Part shown: in pieces, positions 45,977 through 59,099 of the stretch
Position numbering within the stretch: the first letter of the stretch is position 1
Layout of the letters: every line of letters starts with the position of its first letter
Assembly (NCBI RefSeq): GCF_901000735.1
Contig: NC_081541.1
Span: forward strand, 42,439,021-42,503,020
Direction: 5' to 3'
DNA: 64,000 nucleotides
Origin: Corylus avellana
Taxonomy: Eukaryota; Streptophyta; Magnoliopsida; Fagales; Betulaceae
Translations under genes and position numbers: made by a program
The notes under the pieces: model-generated
Told to the model about the DNA's origin: nothing
Seen by the model: only the letters and a program-made list of their open reading frames with translations
Database searches by the model: none

Positions 45977-48900
45977 ATGTTTCATTTCCAAGGTCTCTCC
46001 TTTCCTCTTTCTTCATGGCTCTTCTTCTCCTTCTTCAACCTTTTCATCCTGTTTATTTGTTGGAAAAGATGTAAAGCCAGAGGCCAAGTTCTCCAGAAGC
46101 TTCCCCCAGGACCATGGAAACTGCCTCTTATAGGGAACCTGCACCAGCTGGCTTTTTCATCCCTACCACATCGTTCCATGAGAGACTTGGCCAAGAAACA
46201 TGGACCCATTATGCAACTGCAACTGGGTGAGGTGTCGGCCATAATCATTTCATCACCAGATTTAGCCAAACAGGTGCTCAAGACACATGACACTGCATTC
46301 GCAAATCGGCCTAGCGCTCTTGCTGCTGAAGTTTTGTCTTATGGGTATTCAGGTATTGTCTTTACTCCCTACGGTGATTATTGGAGACAAATTCGAAAGA
46401 TTTGTGTCGTGGAGCTCCTAAGTGCTAAGCGTGTCCTGTCGTTTAGATCTGTACGAGAAGAAGAGGCGTGTAATCTTGTGGAATCAATTTCATTGTCCGG
46501 GTCCGGGGGATTTCCGATCAATCTCAGCGAGAAAATCTTCTCCTTCACAAATAGAATTGCTTCCAGGGCGGCATTTGGGAAGAAATGCAAGTATGAAAAA
46601 GAATTCATATCGTTGGTCAGGGAAGGTTTTAGTCTCAGTGGAGGCTTTAATGTGCCTGATCTTTTCCCTTCATTGAAGTTCCTTGCTTTCCTTACTGGGA
46701 TGAAGCCTGCGTTGGAGAAACTACACAGAAAGATGGACAAGATTCTCGAGGATATAATCGAGGAGAAGATGCAAACAATTACAACTACCAAAGATGATGA
46801 TATAGTTGATGTGCTTCTTCAACTTCGGGAGACGGGCGGGGTTGACTTTAATATCACCACAAACCACATCAAAGCTGTCACTCTGGTATGTAAGATCTAT
46901 GAGTTTATTACAGAAATTGCTCAGAAAATGGAAAATTAAATTATTACCCACATTTCTTTGTGAGTAAGATTGAAGAAGAAAAAATTCAGATGGCAAATTT
47001 AATTACTCTGTTTTCTGCAGAAGATTTTTCTTAGCTTTTCTTGTATTCTATATATACTTGTTGGAATATCTAGGTATCAAAGTCGTGTTCACAGAAGAAG
47101 TTTTTAGGACAGGAAGAGAAGAAGAAGAAAAAAAGTGACTTTGAGAGAGAAACATCATTAGCTCAAGTAGTATAAATTGAAGACTTTATTTATTTACTAA
47201 GATTTATTGGGCATTGTTGAATCAGTGTATCAAGTGCCCAAGTTCAAAGCAAACTTGATAGAAGCTCAACAAAGTAAAAGGACTGAAGGAGAATAAAAGT
47301 AGAAGCTCAACAAAGTTGATAGAAGCAGACATTTTCACTAAAGCATTACGAAAGGAGAAGTTCCAAAAACTGAGAGAAACATTGGGAGTTCAAGGAGGAG
47401 AATGTTATGGCTAGCATTTTCATTCTGCCTAAGAAGGTTATAAAGGCTATTGAGCAGAAATTTAATAGGTTTTTGTGGAATGGGAAGGATATGGAGGCTG
47501 CAAAAGCAAAAGTGGCTTGGAATGATATTTGTTTTCCTAAGAAAGAGGGTGGTTTGGGGCTGAAGAGAATTGATGTCTGGAATAAAACCTCTATGCTTAG
47601 GCACATATGGACTTTGTTTGCTAGATCAGGTTCTTTATGGGTGGCCTGGATTAAGGCAAAGTTTCTGAAACATAGGAGTTTTTGGAGTGTCAATATACCA
47701 CAGAATTGCTCTTGGTGTTGGAGGAAACTTCTCAGGTTGAGGGATACTGCTAAGAAGTTCTTGAGATTTGAGGTTGGGGATGGAAGTAATATATGTCTCT
47801 GGATGGATTTTTGGCATCTTGATGGCATTCTTCTTGAGAAGTATGGTCTTAGAGTTGTTTATGATGCTCAAAGTAGTGTGGAGGCAAAATTATCTTCTGT
47901 TATCCATAATGGAGAATGGTTTTGGAGGCCTGCTAGGTCTAAAGCCTTGGTGGATATTCAAACTCGGCTTACTGAAATCAGTTTGGGTTCTTGTGATAAA
48001 CCTATTTGGATTGCTTCTAGGAAAGGTATCTATGTAAGTTCAAATACTTGGGAGGCTCTTAGGGAAAAAATGAATCAGATTGAGTGGTGGAGACTGGTCT
48101 AGTTTTCTTTAGCCATTCCTAAGCAAGCTTTCATTTTATGGCTTGCCATGAAGGATAGGTTGGTTACAGGAGTAAGGTTGCTGAGTTGGGGTTATAGAGG
48201 AGATATTCAATGCTGTTTTTGCAGAATCAAATGGAGAGCCGAAACCATTTATTTTTTGAATGCAGCTTTTGTTATAGAATTTGGAAGTTTTGTATGACTA
48301 GATGCAAAGTGGCTAATCCCCCTATTATATGGGAGGATATTCTTCAGTTGGGACGTAGTTCTTGGAGTTGTAACACTCTTAAAGGCTTGCTTTGTAGGCT
48401 GGCTTTGGGTTCTGCAGTTTATAACATTTGGTGCACTAGAAATGAAATTAAGCATGCAGGCCATCCACACACTGAGGAGCAGATTTTGAAGAAAGTATTG
48501 TGGGAAGTTCGTGCTAGAATTGTTGGGAAAGGAAAGTTCCCAAGGACTAGGGAGAATATTTTACTCTGCTCCTTATGAAACTTGTCTGAAAGTTTGTTTT
48601 GTTGATGATATGTTGCAGGCTTTTTGTGGTTTGTTTATGGTTTTGAGGATATTATGTTTCCTCTGTAAGGGTGTTGCTGCAGATTTTATATGTGGCTTGT
48701 TTGAGGATAGGGTCTTTTTCCTTTGTTTTGTTGGTTTTTGTTTCTGATTTGAGGCTATTGTTTAGCCCTCTGTAAGGGTTTGGTTTAATTGTTTTGGGCT
48801 GTTGGCTAGAGTTTTTCTGCTGTTTGTTGTTTTTTGGCCTCTGTGTAGGCTTTTTTCAGTCTGTTAATCAGGCTTGTATTAGTTGTTGATGTGTTCTTGG

Positions 48901-49854
48901 TTTGTTTGTTAATGAAGTTGCTTATTCATCAAAAAAAAAAGAAAAAAAAAGAAGAGAATGTTATGGCTAAAGTGTTGTAAATATCAAACATATTAATCAC
49001 AATATTATTAGATATTTTCAACTTTTGTTCTAATACTTATGTTTAGTCAAGTATTATCGCCTGATAATTTGTTTTTGTGTATGGTATAAAATGGTCCTAA
49101 CAATAAGTATTTAATGGTGCATGTCTTACTGGAGAGATTAAAACAATCTAATTGTAGCTCCCTTCATCTCCCCTGATTCTTGCCAAAAGTACAGTAACAT
49201 TCTTTGTTTATGCTCTTATTGTTCAAAATCCTTTTCCAGGACGTTGTCTCTGGAGCAAGTGAAACTTCAGCAACTACAATAGAATGGGCAATGTCAGAAT
49301 TGTTGAGAAACCCAAGAGCAATGGAGAAGGCACAAGCTGAAGTGCGACGAGTCTTTGAGGGGAAGAGGAACATTGATGAGACAGACATAGAGAAACTAGA
49401 TTACTTGAAATTTGTTGTCAAAGAAACTCTGCGATTACACCCTCCTGGTGCCTTACTCCCAAGAGAATCAAGGGAAAAGTGTGAACTTAGTGGATATATG
49501 ATTCCAAGCAACACAAAAGTAGTCATTAATGTTTGGGCCATCGGTAGAGATCCAGAATATTGGATTGATGCTGATTGCTTTCGCCCAGAGAGGTTCCACA
49601 GCTCTTGTATTGATTTTAAAGGAACAAAATTTGAATACATTCCTTTTGGAGATGGTAAGAGGATATGTCCAGGCATATCATTTGCTTTAGCTACCATTGA
49701 ACTTGCTCTTTCTCAGTTGTTGTATCGCTTCAACTGGAAACTCCCCAATGATATCAAACTAGAAGAACTTGACATGTCTGAATTTCTCGGATTATCTTGT
49801 AAGAGAAATAATGATTTGCACTTAGTTGCCACACCTTGGATTCCTCTTAGTTAA
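45977..49854 (+). CDS. Cytochrome P450, CYP71 family (CYP71D-like)
   Basis: Two exons, 45977-46885 and 49240-49854, join in phase 0 to 507 aa, the family's usual size and intron position. Order: membrane anchor (WLFFSFFNLFILFICW), PPGPWKLPLIGNLHQL, the C-helix WRQIRK, I-helix VVSGASETSATTIEW, K-helix KETLRLHPP (ExxR), PERF, and the haem loop PFGDGKRICPG with the Cys ligand. It is an ER-anchored mono-oxygenase; CYP71D-like enzymes often oxidise terpenoids or other specialised metabolites, but the substrate is unknown. Oddity: the usual AGSETS/AGTDTS core reads GASETS, with Ala and Gly swapped. The 2,354-bp intron carries a Copia relic and a LINE. Two decayed relatives follow downstream. Confidence 0.93.
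47300..47413 (+). mobile_element. Copia RNase H tail relic in the P450 intron
   Basis: The plus strand reads ADIFTKALRKEKFQKLRETL, the C-terminus of Copia RNase H, then a purine tract (ggaggagaa) and TGTTATGG, like a polypurine tract and LTR start. The same relic occurs in the P450 pseudogene at about 52800-52890, so it predates that duplication. Confidence 0.75.
47414..48953 (+). mobile_element. 5'-truncated LINE (non-LTR retrotransposon) in the P450 intron
   Basis: It encodes the end of a LINE ORF2: IFILPKKVIKAIEQKFNRFL, KKEGGLGLKRI, then the zinc-binding reverse-transcriptase C-terminal region (SLAIPKQAFILWLAMKDRL, HLFFECSFCYRIW). One stop (about 48100) and one frameshift (about 48215) break it. 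It ends in oligo-A interrupted by G. The 16-bp target duplication gagaatgttatggcta is exact (47398-47413 and 48954-48969). The P450 pseudogene has the uninterrupted site near 52887. Confidence 0.92.
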
Positions 49855-51654
49855 AGGAACCGAATAGGGATGTTGTTTTTAATCGTGTTGGCAAACAATA
49901 CTTTACGCTTTTGTGTTTAATCGTGTTTGCTTTTGTGCTGGATTTTATTTATTTTTTGTGAAGAGTTTTAGTGTTTTGGACTTCTAGAAAGTCTGGAGTT
50001 TGGTATCTCAACGAACCCACTGGCCATTGACATTTTTTTTTTTTGTTTCCCGAAGCCCACTTACTCGTTAAACGAAAAGGTAGGGTCCACAACAAAGGGT
50101 CCAACAAACAAAGGCAGTGGTCCACAAACTTTAAACGGGGAGTTTAATAAATGGACATGCATCACGTGATTGTATCGTCTTCTCCTCTTTTCATCTTTAG
50201 CCTAAACCTAAAAAAATTCTGAAACGCTGAAACTGTGGCAAAAAATTTTCACACATCCCAGTGCTGCTTGAATCATTTGCTCCTGATGTCTGATGAATGA
50301 GTGTCGATTGCTCTTCATCTGTGGATGATGGTGGGCAACTTGGACATCCGGGGTAGAAGGGATTTTCTACCCTGGTAAAAAAAAAAAAAAAAAAAAAATT
50401 GGAAGTTGAGGACCCCTCTCCCTCCACCCCAGCATAGGAGAGCGTAAAGTTTTGATAAATTATTACCAAAGATATGAGGTTACAACGTTATATAAACAAA
50501 CATAAAAGTTTTATAATCATGTCCTATTTATAACTTCAACATTCGCTAACCCATGTCCAAACTTAAATTATAAAAACAGATCTACGTACTCCAGGCAAAT
50601 TATCACCACTTTTTAATTTACGCCACCAAACATCAAAAAGTAGCATTAATGAATATGTCGAACTGCCATCTCATATCAAATAGGCCACTCAATCAATATT
50701 ATTTAGACGTTAAAATAGATGAAAAATTGTCACGTGCATCTGTCTTTCATCCCTAACACCCTCATTTTTTACTTTTAAAATGAATAATTATTGCTCATAA
50801 TCTTACGTTGTTTGTTTGTCAACTATGCTTGGTTGCATTATAAAAGAAATATGAGTGACTTCTAAATGGTTTCCATGCATTTTTGAAATATTGGTAAAAA
50901 CTATTTAATTACAAAACATCAGGAGTAGTTTCTAGAGGGAGGTTTCCTCTTTTTTTTTTTTTTGGAAAAGACACCTTCAAACTTATATTTTCAACATTTG
51001 ACTTTTTGAATTACTATTTCATTGCAATTTACACTAGCTATCTATTAGTTTCTTTAGACACCTTTAACTAATCATTTATCTATTTTTAATGTGGCCTTTT
51101 CTATTTATAGATGAGATGAGAAAATATAAAAGAAAAAAAATATGAAAGTTTGTTAAGAGGAGGATCCGCTCATATTTAATTCCACTATTAAGGGGAAGAC
51201 CAAGCCAAGGAAAAATAGAGAGAAAATACAATTCCCCCCATCAACAATCACTGCTTTTTAATTTACACCACCAAACATCAAAAAGTGGCAGTAATGAATA
51301 AGCTAAACTACCATCTCATATCAAATAGGCCACTCTATCAACATTATTTAGAGGTTAAAATAGATGGAAAATTGTCACGTGCATTTGCCTTTCATCCCTA
51401 ACACCCTCATTTTTTCTTTTAAAATGGAATAATTATTGCTTATAAGCTCATATTGTTTGTTTGTCAACTATGCTTGGTTGCATTATAAGAGAAATATGAG
51501 CGACTTCTAAATGGTTTCCACGCATTGTTTAAATAGTGGTAAAAACTATGAGCTAACTATGATAAAGTTAAAAACATAAAACAAAAACAAAACAAAAAAA
51601 AAGCTCGAGCCGACATTTTTTTTCATCCGCTCTTGTTAATTGTTGGCGTAACCA
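49855..51654. other. Spacer with a repeated P450-flank segment
   Basis: Two direct copies, about 50590-50930 and 51243-51560, share 'catctcatatcaaataggc', 'aaattgtcacgtgcat' and 'caactatgcttggttgca'. A third is at 59430-59760. They are the flanking part of the duplicated P450 unit. No gene is seen. Confidence 0.7.
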
Positions 51655-53793
51655 AGCAAATGCCAACAATTACAACGACCACCAAAGATGATGATATAGT
51701 TTATGTGCTTATTCAACTTCGGGAGTCGGGCGGGCTTGACTTTAATATCAAAAGAAACCACATCAAAGCTGTCACTCTGGTATGTGAGATCTATGAATTT
51801 ATTACAGAAATTGCTCAGAAAAAGGAATATTCAATTATTACCTACATTTCTTTGTTTCTTTTTCTTTTAAGTAGAATTCTTTTACTCCTTTAAGGTTGTA
51901 AGTATTGATGGAGTAAGAGAAAAGAAGAAAAAATTCAGATGGCAAATTTCCTCTGTTTTCTGCAGAAGAGTTTATTTTGTTAAGACTTAATTTGCTCTAG
52001 TTTTCTTAGCTTTTCTTGTGTTCTATACTTGTTGGAATATCTAGGTATCAAATTCGTCTTCACAGAAGGTTTTAGGGCAGGAAGAGAAGAAGAAGAAAAA
52101 AGTGACTTTGAGAGAGAAACATCATTAGCTCAAGTAGTATAAATTGGAGCAATGTTTAAGATGAAGACTTTATTTATTTACTTGGATTTATTGGGCATTG
52201 TTGAATCAGTGTATCGAGTGCCCAAGTTATTCAAAGCAAACTTGATAGAAGCTCAACAAAGTAAAAGGACTGAAGGAGGATAAAAGTAGGCATGCTTGTG
52301 TTGTTAGAGTGATTCAAACGGGAGTGTCAAAATCTATCTTCCCAATAATTGTGGAAGAAAGAAGAGTTTGGAAGTATGGAATATACTTCTAGGAGTATTC
52401 CAATGGAGATAAGAAAGTAAGGGCTAGCTACCAAGCTTCAATCTCTTGGAGTACTCTTGGTTGATATTTTGAAAATATGAGATGAAAGAAAATGAAAAAT
52501 GTGAAAGATTATTAATTGGTTTTCTTTGAATTGGTGATTCAAATGAAAGCTTATAGTGAAGAACCGAGCCGTACTTGTGATAGAGATGGTTAAATCAATT
52601 CTAGATAAAAAAGTTTACCAAAAGGTTTTAGGGCCGAAGTTGTAGACACAATCATTGATATAGGACGGTGACCCCCTTCCCCAACACGTGGTAGAATGGC
52701 CCGATCGCACCCATATTTGAACAAGAGTTAAAGTATTGCAGCAATTATGCACCACTACATCAGAGAAGCAAGTAGAGTTGAAGTTTGACAGGTAAGCTAG
52801 AGAAGCAAATAGCATACATTTTCAGTAAAGCATTACCAAGGAGAAGTTCCAAAAATTGAAAAAAAACATTGGGAGTTCAAGGAGGAGAATGTTATGGCTA
52901 AATTTATGTAAATATCAAACATATTAATCACAATATTATTAGATATTTTCCACTTTTCTTCTAGTACTTATGTTTGGTTAAGTATTATCGCTTGAGAATT
53001 TGTTTTTGTGTATGGTATAAAATGGTCCTAATAAAAAGTATTTAATGGTGCATGTCTTATTGGAGAGATTAAAACAATCTGATTGTAGCTCCCTTCTTCT
53101 CCCCTATTCTTGCCAAAAGTACAGTAACATTCTTTGTTTATGCTCTTATTGTTCAAAATCCTTTTCCAGGACGTTGTCTCTGGAGCACAAGTGAAACTTC
53201 AGCAACTACAATAGAATAGGCAATGTTAGAATTGTTGAGAAACCCAAGAGCAATGGAGAAGGCACAAGCCGAAGTGCGACGAGTCTTTTAGGGGAAAAGG
53301 AACATTGATGAGCCAAACATAGAGAAACTAGATTACTTGAAATTTGTTGTCAAAGAAACTCTGCGATTACACCCTCCTGGTGACTTAGTCCAAAGAGAAT
53401 CAAGGGAAAAATGTGAACTTAGTGGATATATGATTCCATGCAACACAAAAATAGTCATTAATGTTTGGGTCATTGGTAGAGATCCAAAATATTGGATTGA
53501 TGCTGATTACTTTCGCCCAGAGAGGTTTCACAGCTCTTATATTGATTTTAAAGGAACAAAATTTGAATACATTCCTTTTGGAGGTGGTAAGAGGATATGT
53601 CCAGGCATATCATTTGCTTTAGCTACCATTGAACTTGCTCTTTCTTAGTTGTTGTATTGCTTCAATTGGAAACTCCCCAATGATATCAAACTAGAAGAAC
53701 TTGACATGTATGAGTTTCTTGGATTATCTTGTAAGAGAAAGAATGATTTGTACATAGCTAGTTGCCACACCTTGGAGTCCTCTTCTCAGTTAA
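51655..53793 (+). pseudogene. CYP71 pseudogene, truncated, with stops and a frameshift
   Basis: 51655-51780 matches the last ~120 bp of exon 1 of the neighbouring P450 (TTTKDDDIVYVLIQLRESGG ... IKAVTL). Exon 2 is at 53170-53793. The first ~780 bp of exon 1 are missing. Exon 2 has a 2-bp insertion after GTCTCTGGAGCA, a TGG-to-TAG stop in the I-helix, a TAG after 'gagtcttt', and a Gln-to-stop near 53648, although the haem loop PFGGGKRICPG survives. The same GGAGCA swap in the I-helix occurs here, so that change predates the duplication. Confidence 0.92.
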
Positions 53794-53829
53794 AGAAACC
53801 AATTAGGGATGTTGTAATTATATATATAT
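53794..53829. repeat. AT repeat hosting the Copia insertion
   Basis: A short (TA)n run just after the P450 pseudogene stop; it continues at 58927 beyond the Copia element, so the element landed inside a microsatellite. Confidence 0.7.
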
Positions 53830-54082
53830 TGTAGAAAAGGACAACAGAAAGATAATTGTGGAGAAGATATTTGTATTTCTGATGTATTTTCAATTGTACA
53901 ATGGAATGACCTATTTATAGTTGAATGAGGCCCTAAAAGAAAGGAAATACAATAATTACAAAATAATACAATAATTACAAAATAAAGCAACTTGCAAGAA
54001 AACAATCTCTAGAAGGAAATTAACTTGGCAACCAAACCAAGAGTAGAGACCAAGCAAATAGAGGATTCATAATATTTTAACA
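53830..54082 (-). repeat. Copia 3' LTR
   Basis: Begins TGTTAAAATATT on the minus strand and ends TTTTCTACA. It has an extra ~20-bp 'caataattacaaaataata' duplication relative to the 5' LTR. Confidence 0.93.
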
Positions 54083-57000
54083 TCCCCCCTCAAACTCTAG
54101 GGGGCGAAGCCAACTTGAGTTTGGAGATAAGATCAGTGAGTCGTCCCGGTGGATGAGATTTGGTAAAGATGTCAGCCAATTGATCTGCAGAGGTGACGGA
54201 ATGAAGATGTAAAATACCTTGCTAAAGATGATGGCGGATGAAATGACAATCAATCTTGATATGTTTTGTGCGCTTATGGAAAACATCATTATGAGCAATC
54301 TGTATGGCACTCCGATTGTCACAATAAATAAGAGAACTAGTGGACTGAGAAACACCCATGTCGGACAAAAGCCATCGTAACTAGAGAAGTTTAGATGTAG
54401 TGTCAGCAAGAGCACGATACTCAGCTTCAGTACTAGATCGAGCAACAACAGATTATTTCTTACTGCGCCATGAAATTAGAGAAGTTCCAAGTAGGAAACA
54501 ATATCCAGTGGTAGAGCGACGATCAGTAGGATCACCAGCCCAATCAGCATCAGAGTAGGCTCGGAGCTCAAGAGATGAATGAGAAGAGAAATGAATACTA
54601 TGAAACATAGTGCCCTTGACATAGCGCAAAATGCGAAGAACATCAGCAAAATTAGTAGATCGAGGTGCACTCATAAATTGACTCACCAAATGAACAGCAT
54701 AGGCAATATCATGCCGTGTAACAGTAAGATAAATGAGACTACCTACTAGTTGCCTGTATAGAGTAGCATCTGATAAAGGCTCACCATCTGTGGCTAGAAG
54801 TTTGACATTGGTCTCAAGGGGCTGCTCCCTGTTTTACTGTCTGTCAGACCTGCTCGGGAAAGTAGATCAGATGCATATTTGGCTTGAGAGAGATAATAAC
54901 CATCATTACTCGAGGTAACCTCAAGACCAAGGAAGTAGCTGAGTGTCCCCAAGTCCTTCATTTCAAAATTTTGGCTAATGAAGGATTGAAGAGCACAGAT
55001 GCCTGAAATGTCATCACCAGTAAGAATCATATCATCTACATAAAGAAGGATAAGGATAGTACCATTATTACTAGTCCGAAGAAAGAGAGCTGAGTCATAA
55101 GAACTAAAAACAAAGCCTTGTTGAGCAACCACAGAACTGAACTTGGCAAACCAAGCACGAGGAGCCTACTTGAGACCATAAAGTGCCCGACGGAGTCTGC
55201 AAACTTTGTGCGGCGGATGGTGATAGCCACGTGGAGGGTGCATGTAGACTTCTTCTGTAAGATCACCATTGAGGAATGCATTTTTAACATTCATCTGAAA
55301 TAATTGCCAATGACGAACAGTAGCAACTGCAAGTAAGGATTTAACAGAGGTCAGTCGAGCAACATGAGCAAAAGTCTCCTCATAGTCAATACCATACTCC
55401 TGAGTAAATCCTTTCGCAACAAGACGAGCCTTATAGCGTTCCACAGATCCATCTGTACGAGTTTTAATTTTATAAACCCATTTACATCCCATTGCAAACT
55501 TCCCAGGAGGCAAATCCACCAAGTCCCATGTATGGGTTTTAGAAAGGGCATCTAGTTGATCAGACATAGCTTTCTGCCAAAGAAGGTCAACACTAGCCTC
55601 ACGATAAGAGTGAGGTTCGTGAAGAATAGCAAGAACAGAAAACAATGATAATCATAGAGATGAGCAGGTAGTGCTCTTACCCTATCGGAGTAACGAAGTT
55701 CATGAGAAGGCTCGGGAGTGTGTGATGCAGCAGGAGGATCCATAGTTGAATCAGGCAAATTAGAAGCAGCCGCAGAAGGTTCGTCCAATGAGCTTGAATT
55801 ATCTGCAAATGATCCAAGAAATAAGATAATAGAGGGGTCAGTGAAGATAGGAGAATATGCAGAGGAGGAATGCGGAAAAGGCATTTGACTAGTGAACATT
55901 TTATGTTCCCAAAACTCCACATGGCGAGAGATCCTAAGTCGTCGGACAATGGGGTCATAGCAGCGATAACCTTTTTGAGTGATGCCATAACCAAGGAAGC
56001 AACACAAGTGAGAGCGGGGTTCAAGTTTAGTACGCTCATGTGGAGGAAGAGTGACAAAGCAAATACAACCAAAGACGCGAAGCAAAGAATAGTTAGGTAT
56101 GCTACCATACAAGCGCTCATAAGGAGTTTGGTTGTGAATAGTCGGGGAAGGCACACGATTAATCGTGTAAATAGCAGTGAGAGTAGCCTCACCCCAAAAG
56201 CATTCAGGAAGTGAGGCAAAGATGAGAAGAGCTCTTACAATGTTTAAGATGTGACGATGTTTGCGCTCTGCACGCCCATTTTGCTGAGAAGTGTAAGGAC
56301 AAGAACGATGAGAGAGGGTCCCATTTTGTTATAAAATTTTTTGAAAAGATTTCTCATTATACTCCATAGCATTATCTGAACGAAAATTTTTGATGGTACG
56401 AGAAAATTGGGTTTGTACCATTTGATGAAAATTTTAATAAACTTGAGTGAGTTCAGAGCGATGCTGTAATAAATATATCCAAGTATAACGAGAATAATCA
56501 TCAAGAAAAATAACAAAATAGCGAGATCCCTCCTCAGTGGGAATAGGGGCAGGGCCTCAAATATCAGAATGAACCAAATCAAATGGTGCAGAAGATGAAG
56601 ACTCACTTTTATTAAAAGATAAATGTGTTTGTTTTCCAAGATGACAAAAAACACAATCAAAAGATTTTACATATACTGATCCTAGATGACCTTGAGATGC
56701 AAGAAGTTAGACATGTGGTAGAGTGGCATGACCCAAACGTGAATGCCATAAGTTGGAAGAAGCAGTGAGTGTTTTGACAGCAGCTGCTAAGTGAGTAGAA
56801 GTTTGCAAGAATGAAAGCTCAAAAAGACGTCCAATCTTACGGCCGGTCCCAATTAGTTGACTCGTCTGTGGATCCTGCACATCAACACCCCTGTTAGAAA
56901 ATGTCAACTCCAAACCTAGTTCACAAAGTTGGCCAACTGAAAGAAGATTTAATGACAATTGGGGAACAAGATATGTGTTATCAATAGACAAATTAGGTGA

Positions 57001-58134
57001 AGAAATAGACCCACTGTGACTAACAGGTAACCTAGAACCATCAACAGTATAAATGACAGGGTTGGGAGAAAGGGCAGACTTTTACGAAAATAAAGTGGGG
57101 TCATGGGTCATATGATTACAACAAGTAGAGTCGATGAGCCATGAATTTTTGCCTGATGTGATGGATAAGGCAGTAGAGGAACGAGACAGAACCTGATGGA
57201 TTAGTGCCTCAACGTCAGATGCAGTGAGAGCAGAGGATTGAGATTGGTTCTTAGTGTAAGATGCAGGTGCAGAGGAACTAGATGAAACAACTGCGGCTGT
57301 TTGTTGGAAAGGAGCTTGTGACTGACGTCTGTTTTGGAGCTAATAGCAATTAGCAATAGAGTGACCATGTTGCTTGCAATAGTTGCAAATTAACTTCATG
57401 GAGGAAGACTGTGGTGTGGATCGTCTAGGAGGAAATTTAGGAACATTCTGAGGTATAGCAGCGACAGCCATATCTGGAGATTGCAAGTGCATAGTGAACC
57501 GTCGAGTCTTTTCAGAAATAAGTTCTGCTACAACAGCTTCCAATGTGGGAAGAAGATTGCAGTGTAAGAGAGAAGCCCGAGTGGGTTCAAAATCCGCACG
57601 AAGAGCCATCATAAAATGCATAAACTTCCGACGATCCTGATACTTTGCAAATATTTCTACATCTTCAGGATGCTTCAGTTGAGGATCTGTAGCGGATAAT
57701 TGCTCCCAAAGACTATTAGTTTGAGAATAAAAATCAGCAATAGACTGACCTGGCTCTTGACGTGTCTGATAAAGTTTAGTTTCAATCTGAAACTCAAGTG
57801 GGGCATCATAAGTACAATTGTATCGTGTTGCTAAAAACTCCCAGGCAGCCTTTGCATTCCCAAGCTTGGGGAGCAAACTATGGATGGAAGGAACTGAAGT
57901 ATTGATAAACCAAGAAATAATACGATAATTTGCACTATCCCAATATTCAAATCGACTGGCAAATTTGTCGGCTGACTCATCTTCTTTTTGTGTGGGTGCA
58001 ACAATTTCTCCACAAATATAACACCATAATCTCCTCCCTCTCAAAAAAACTTCCATATTTTGAGCCCACAACATATAATTGGAACCATCTAAAATATTGT
58101 CAATGGGACGGACAATATTATCAAGATTGGTAGA

Positions 58135-58181
<47 letters not shown>

Positions 58182-58209
58182 CGAAAAATAAAAAAAATAT
58201 TAAATAAAT

Positions 58210-58500
58210 AAACCTGTGGGTAGTAATCCGGTGTGGCGAAGGTGCAGGTGCAGCCTCAGGGAGCGATCTAGTGTGGAGCGCACACAGCAGCTATGGTGCA
58301 CCCGCGAGTAGGGATCCAGTGCGACGCGGTACACAGCAGCTAAGATAGACTAGCGGGCAGGGATCCTGTGTGGCGCAGCACTGTAGACCTGGAGCGAGTG
58401 GGCGCGTGTGGCGCGTGATTTTCACGCTCAGACAGAGTGTCCGGCGCGTGGTGGCGCGTTCTAAGTGGTAGCGGCACGTGGTAGACTTCGTTTCGCACGA
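58210..58500 (-). repeat. GC-rich repeats in the Copia leader, beside a 40-base poly-T
   Basis: Three imperfect units of roughly 55-60 bp share 'gggatccagtg', 'acacagcagcta' and 'gtggcgc'. The region is far more GC-rich than the rest of the element. A run of about 43 T (58138-58180) adjoins it. Confidence 0.65.
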
Positions 58501-58694
58501 ATATTCCGATTTTGAACAACAAGACCTCTACAACTTCCGTCACATACAAAAAAATAACCGCAACGAGTGTTTGGTGTATTGTTGAAATAGAAAGAACCAC
58601 AAAAAAGAACGCTCAAACGGAAAAACAAGAAAATTGTACGGACAGGGAACAGAGGCTTAAAAGAGGCACCAAGAAAATGGTGTCTCTGATACCA

Positions 58695-58925
58695 TGTAGA
58701 AAAGGACAACAGAAAGATAATTGTGGAGAAAAAATTTGTATTTCTGATGTATTTTCAATTGTACAGTGGAATGACCTATTTATAGTTGAATGAGGCCCTA
58801 AAAGAAAGGAAATACAATAATTACAAAATAAAGTAACTTGCAAGAAAACAATCTCTAGAAGGAAATTAACTTAGCAACCAAGCCAAGAGTAGGGACCAAG
58901 CAAAGAGGATTCATAATATTCTAAC

Positions 58926-58926
<1 letters not shown>
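58695..58926 (-). repeat. Copia 5' LTR
   Basis: TG...CA ends, followed on the minus strand by the initiator-tRNA primer-binding site. Confidence 0.93.
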
Positions 58927-58984
<58 letters not shown>

Positions 58985-58985
58985 T
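58927..58985. repeat. (TA)n(TG)n microsatellite
   Basis: A compound dinucleotide array; its TA part is the insertion site of the Copia element. Confidence 0.9.
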
Positions 58986-59099
58986 TTATAAATTTTCTTT
59001 AATTATAGTGACATGTATTGTAATCTGATTGGTGTTAAGGTGGTATTTAACGGTTTTTGTCAAAAAATTGGACGAAAGTTGGGTACAGGACCTATTTGC

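Larger units (their letters stand above)
53830..58926 (-). mobile_element. Full-length but defective Ty1/Copia retrotransposon (5.1 kb)
   Basis: Read on the minus strand: 5' LTR 58926-58695 (232 bp), primer-binding site TGGTATCAGAGACACC just inside, GC-rich leader (58500-58210), gag (about 58074-57340) with zinc knuckle CNYCKQHGHSIANC, protease (about 57150; WLIDST where DSG is usual), integrase (LWHSRLGH and downstream Cys pair), reverse transcriptase (WVYKIKTRTDGSVERYKARL; YVDDM near 55030), RNase H (SDADWAGDPTDRRSTTGYC near 54560), polypurine tract TTGAGGGGGGA (54093-54083) and 3' LTR 54082-53830 (253 bp). The LTRs differ by about 8 substitutions and two indels by eye. TATAT flanks both ends. 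Stops and frameshifts occur throughout, so it is inactive. Confidence 0.95.
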
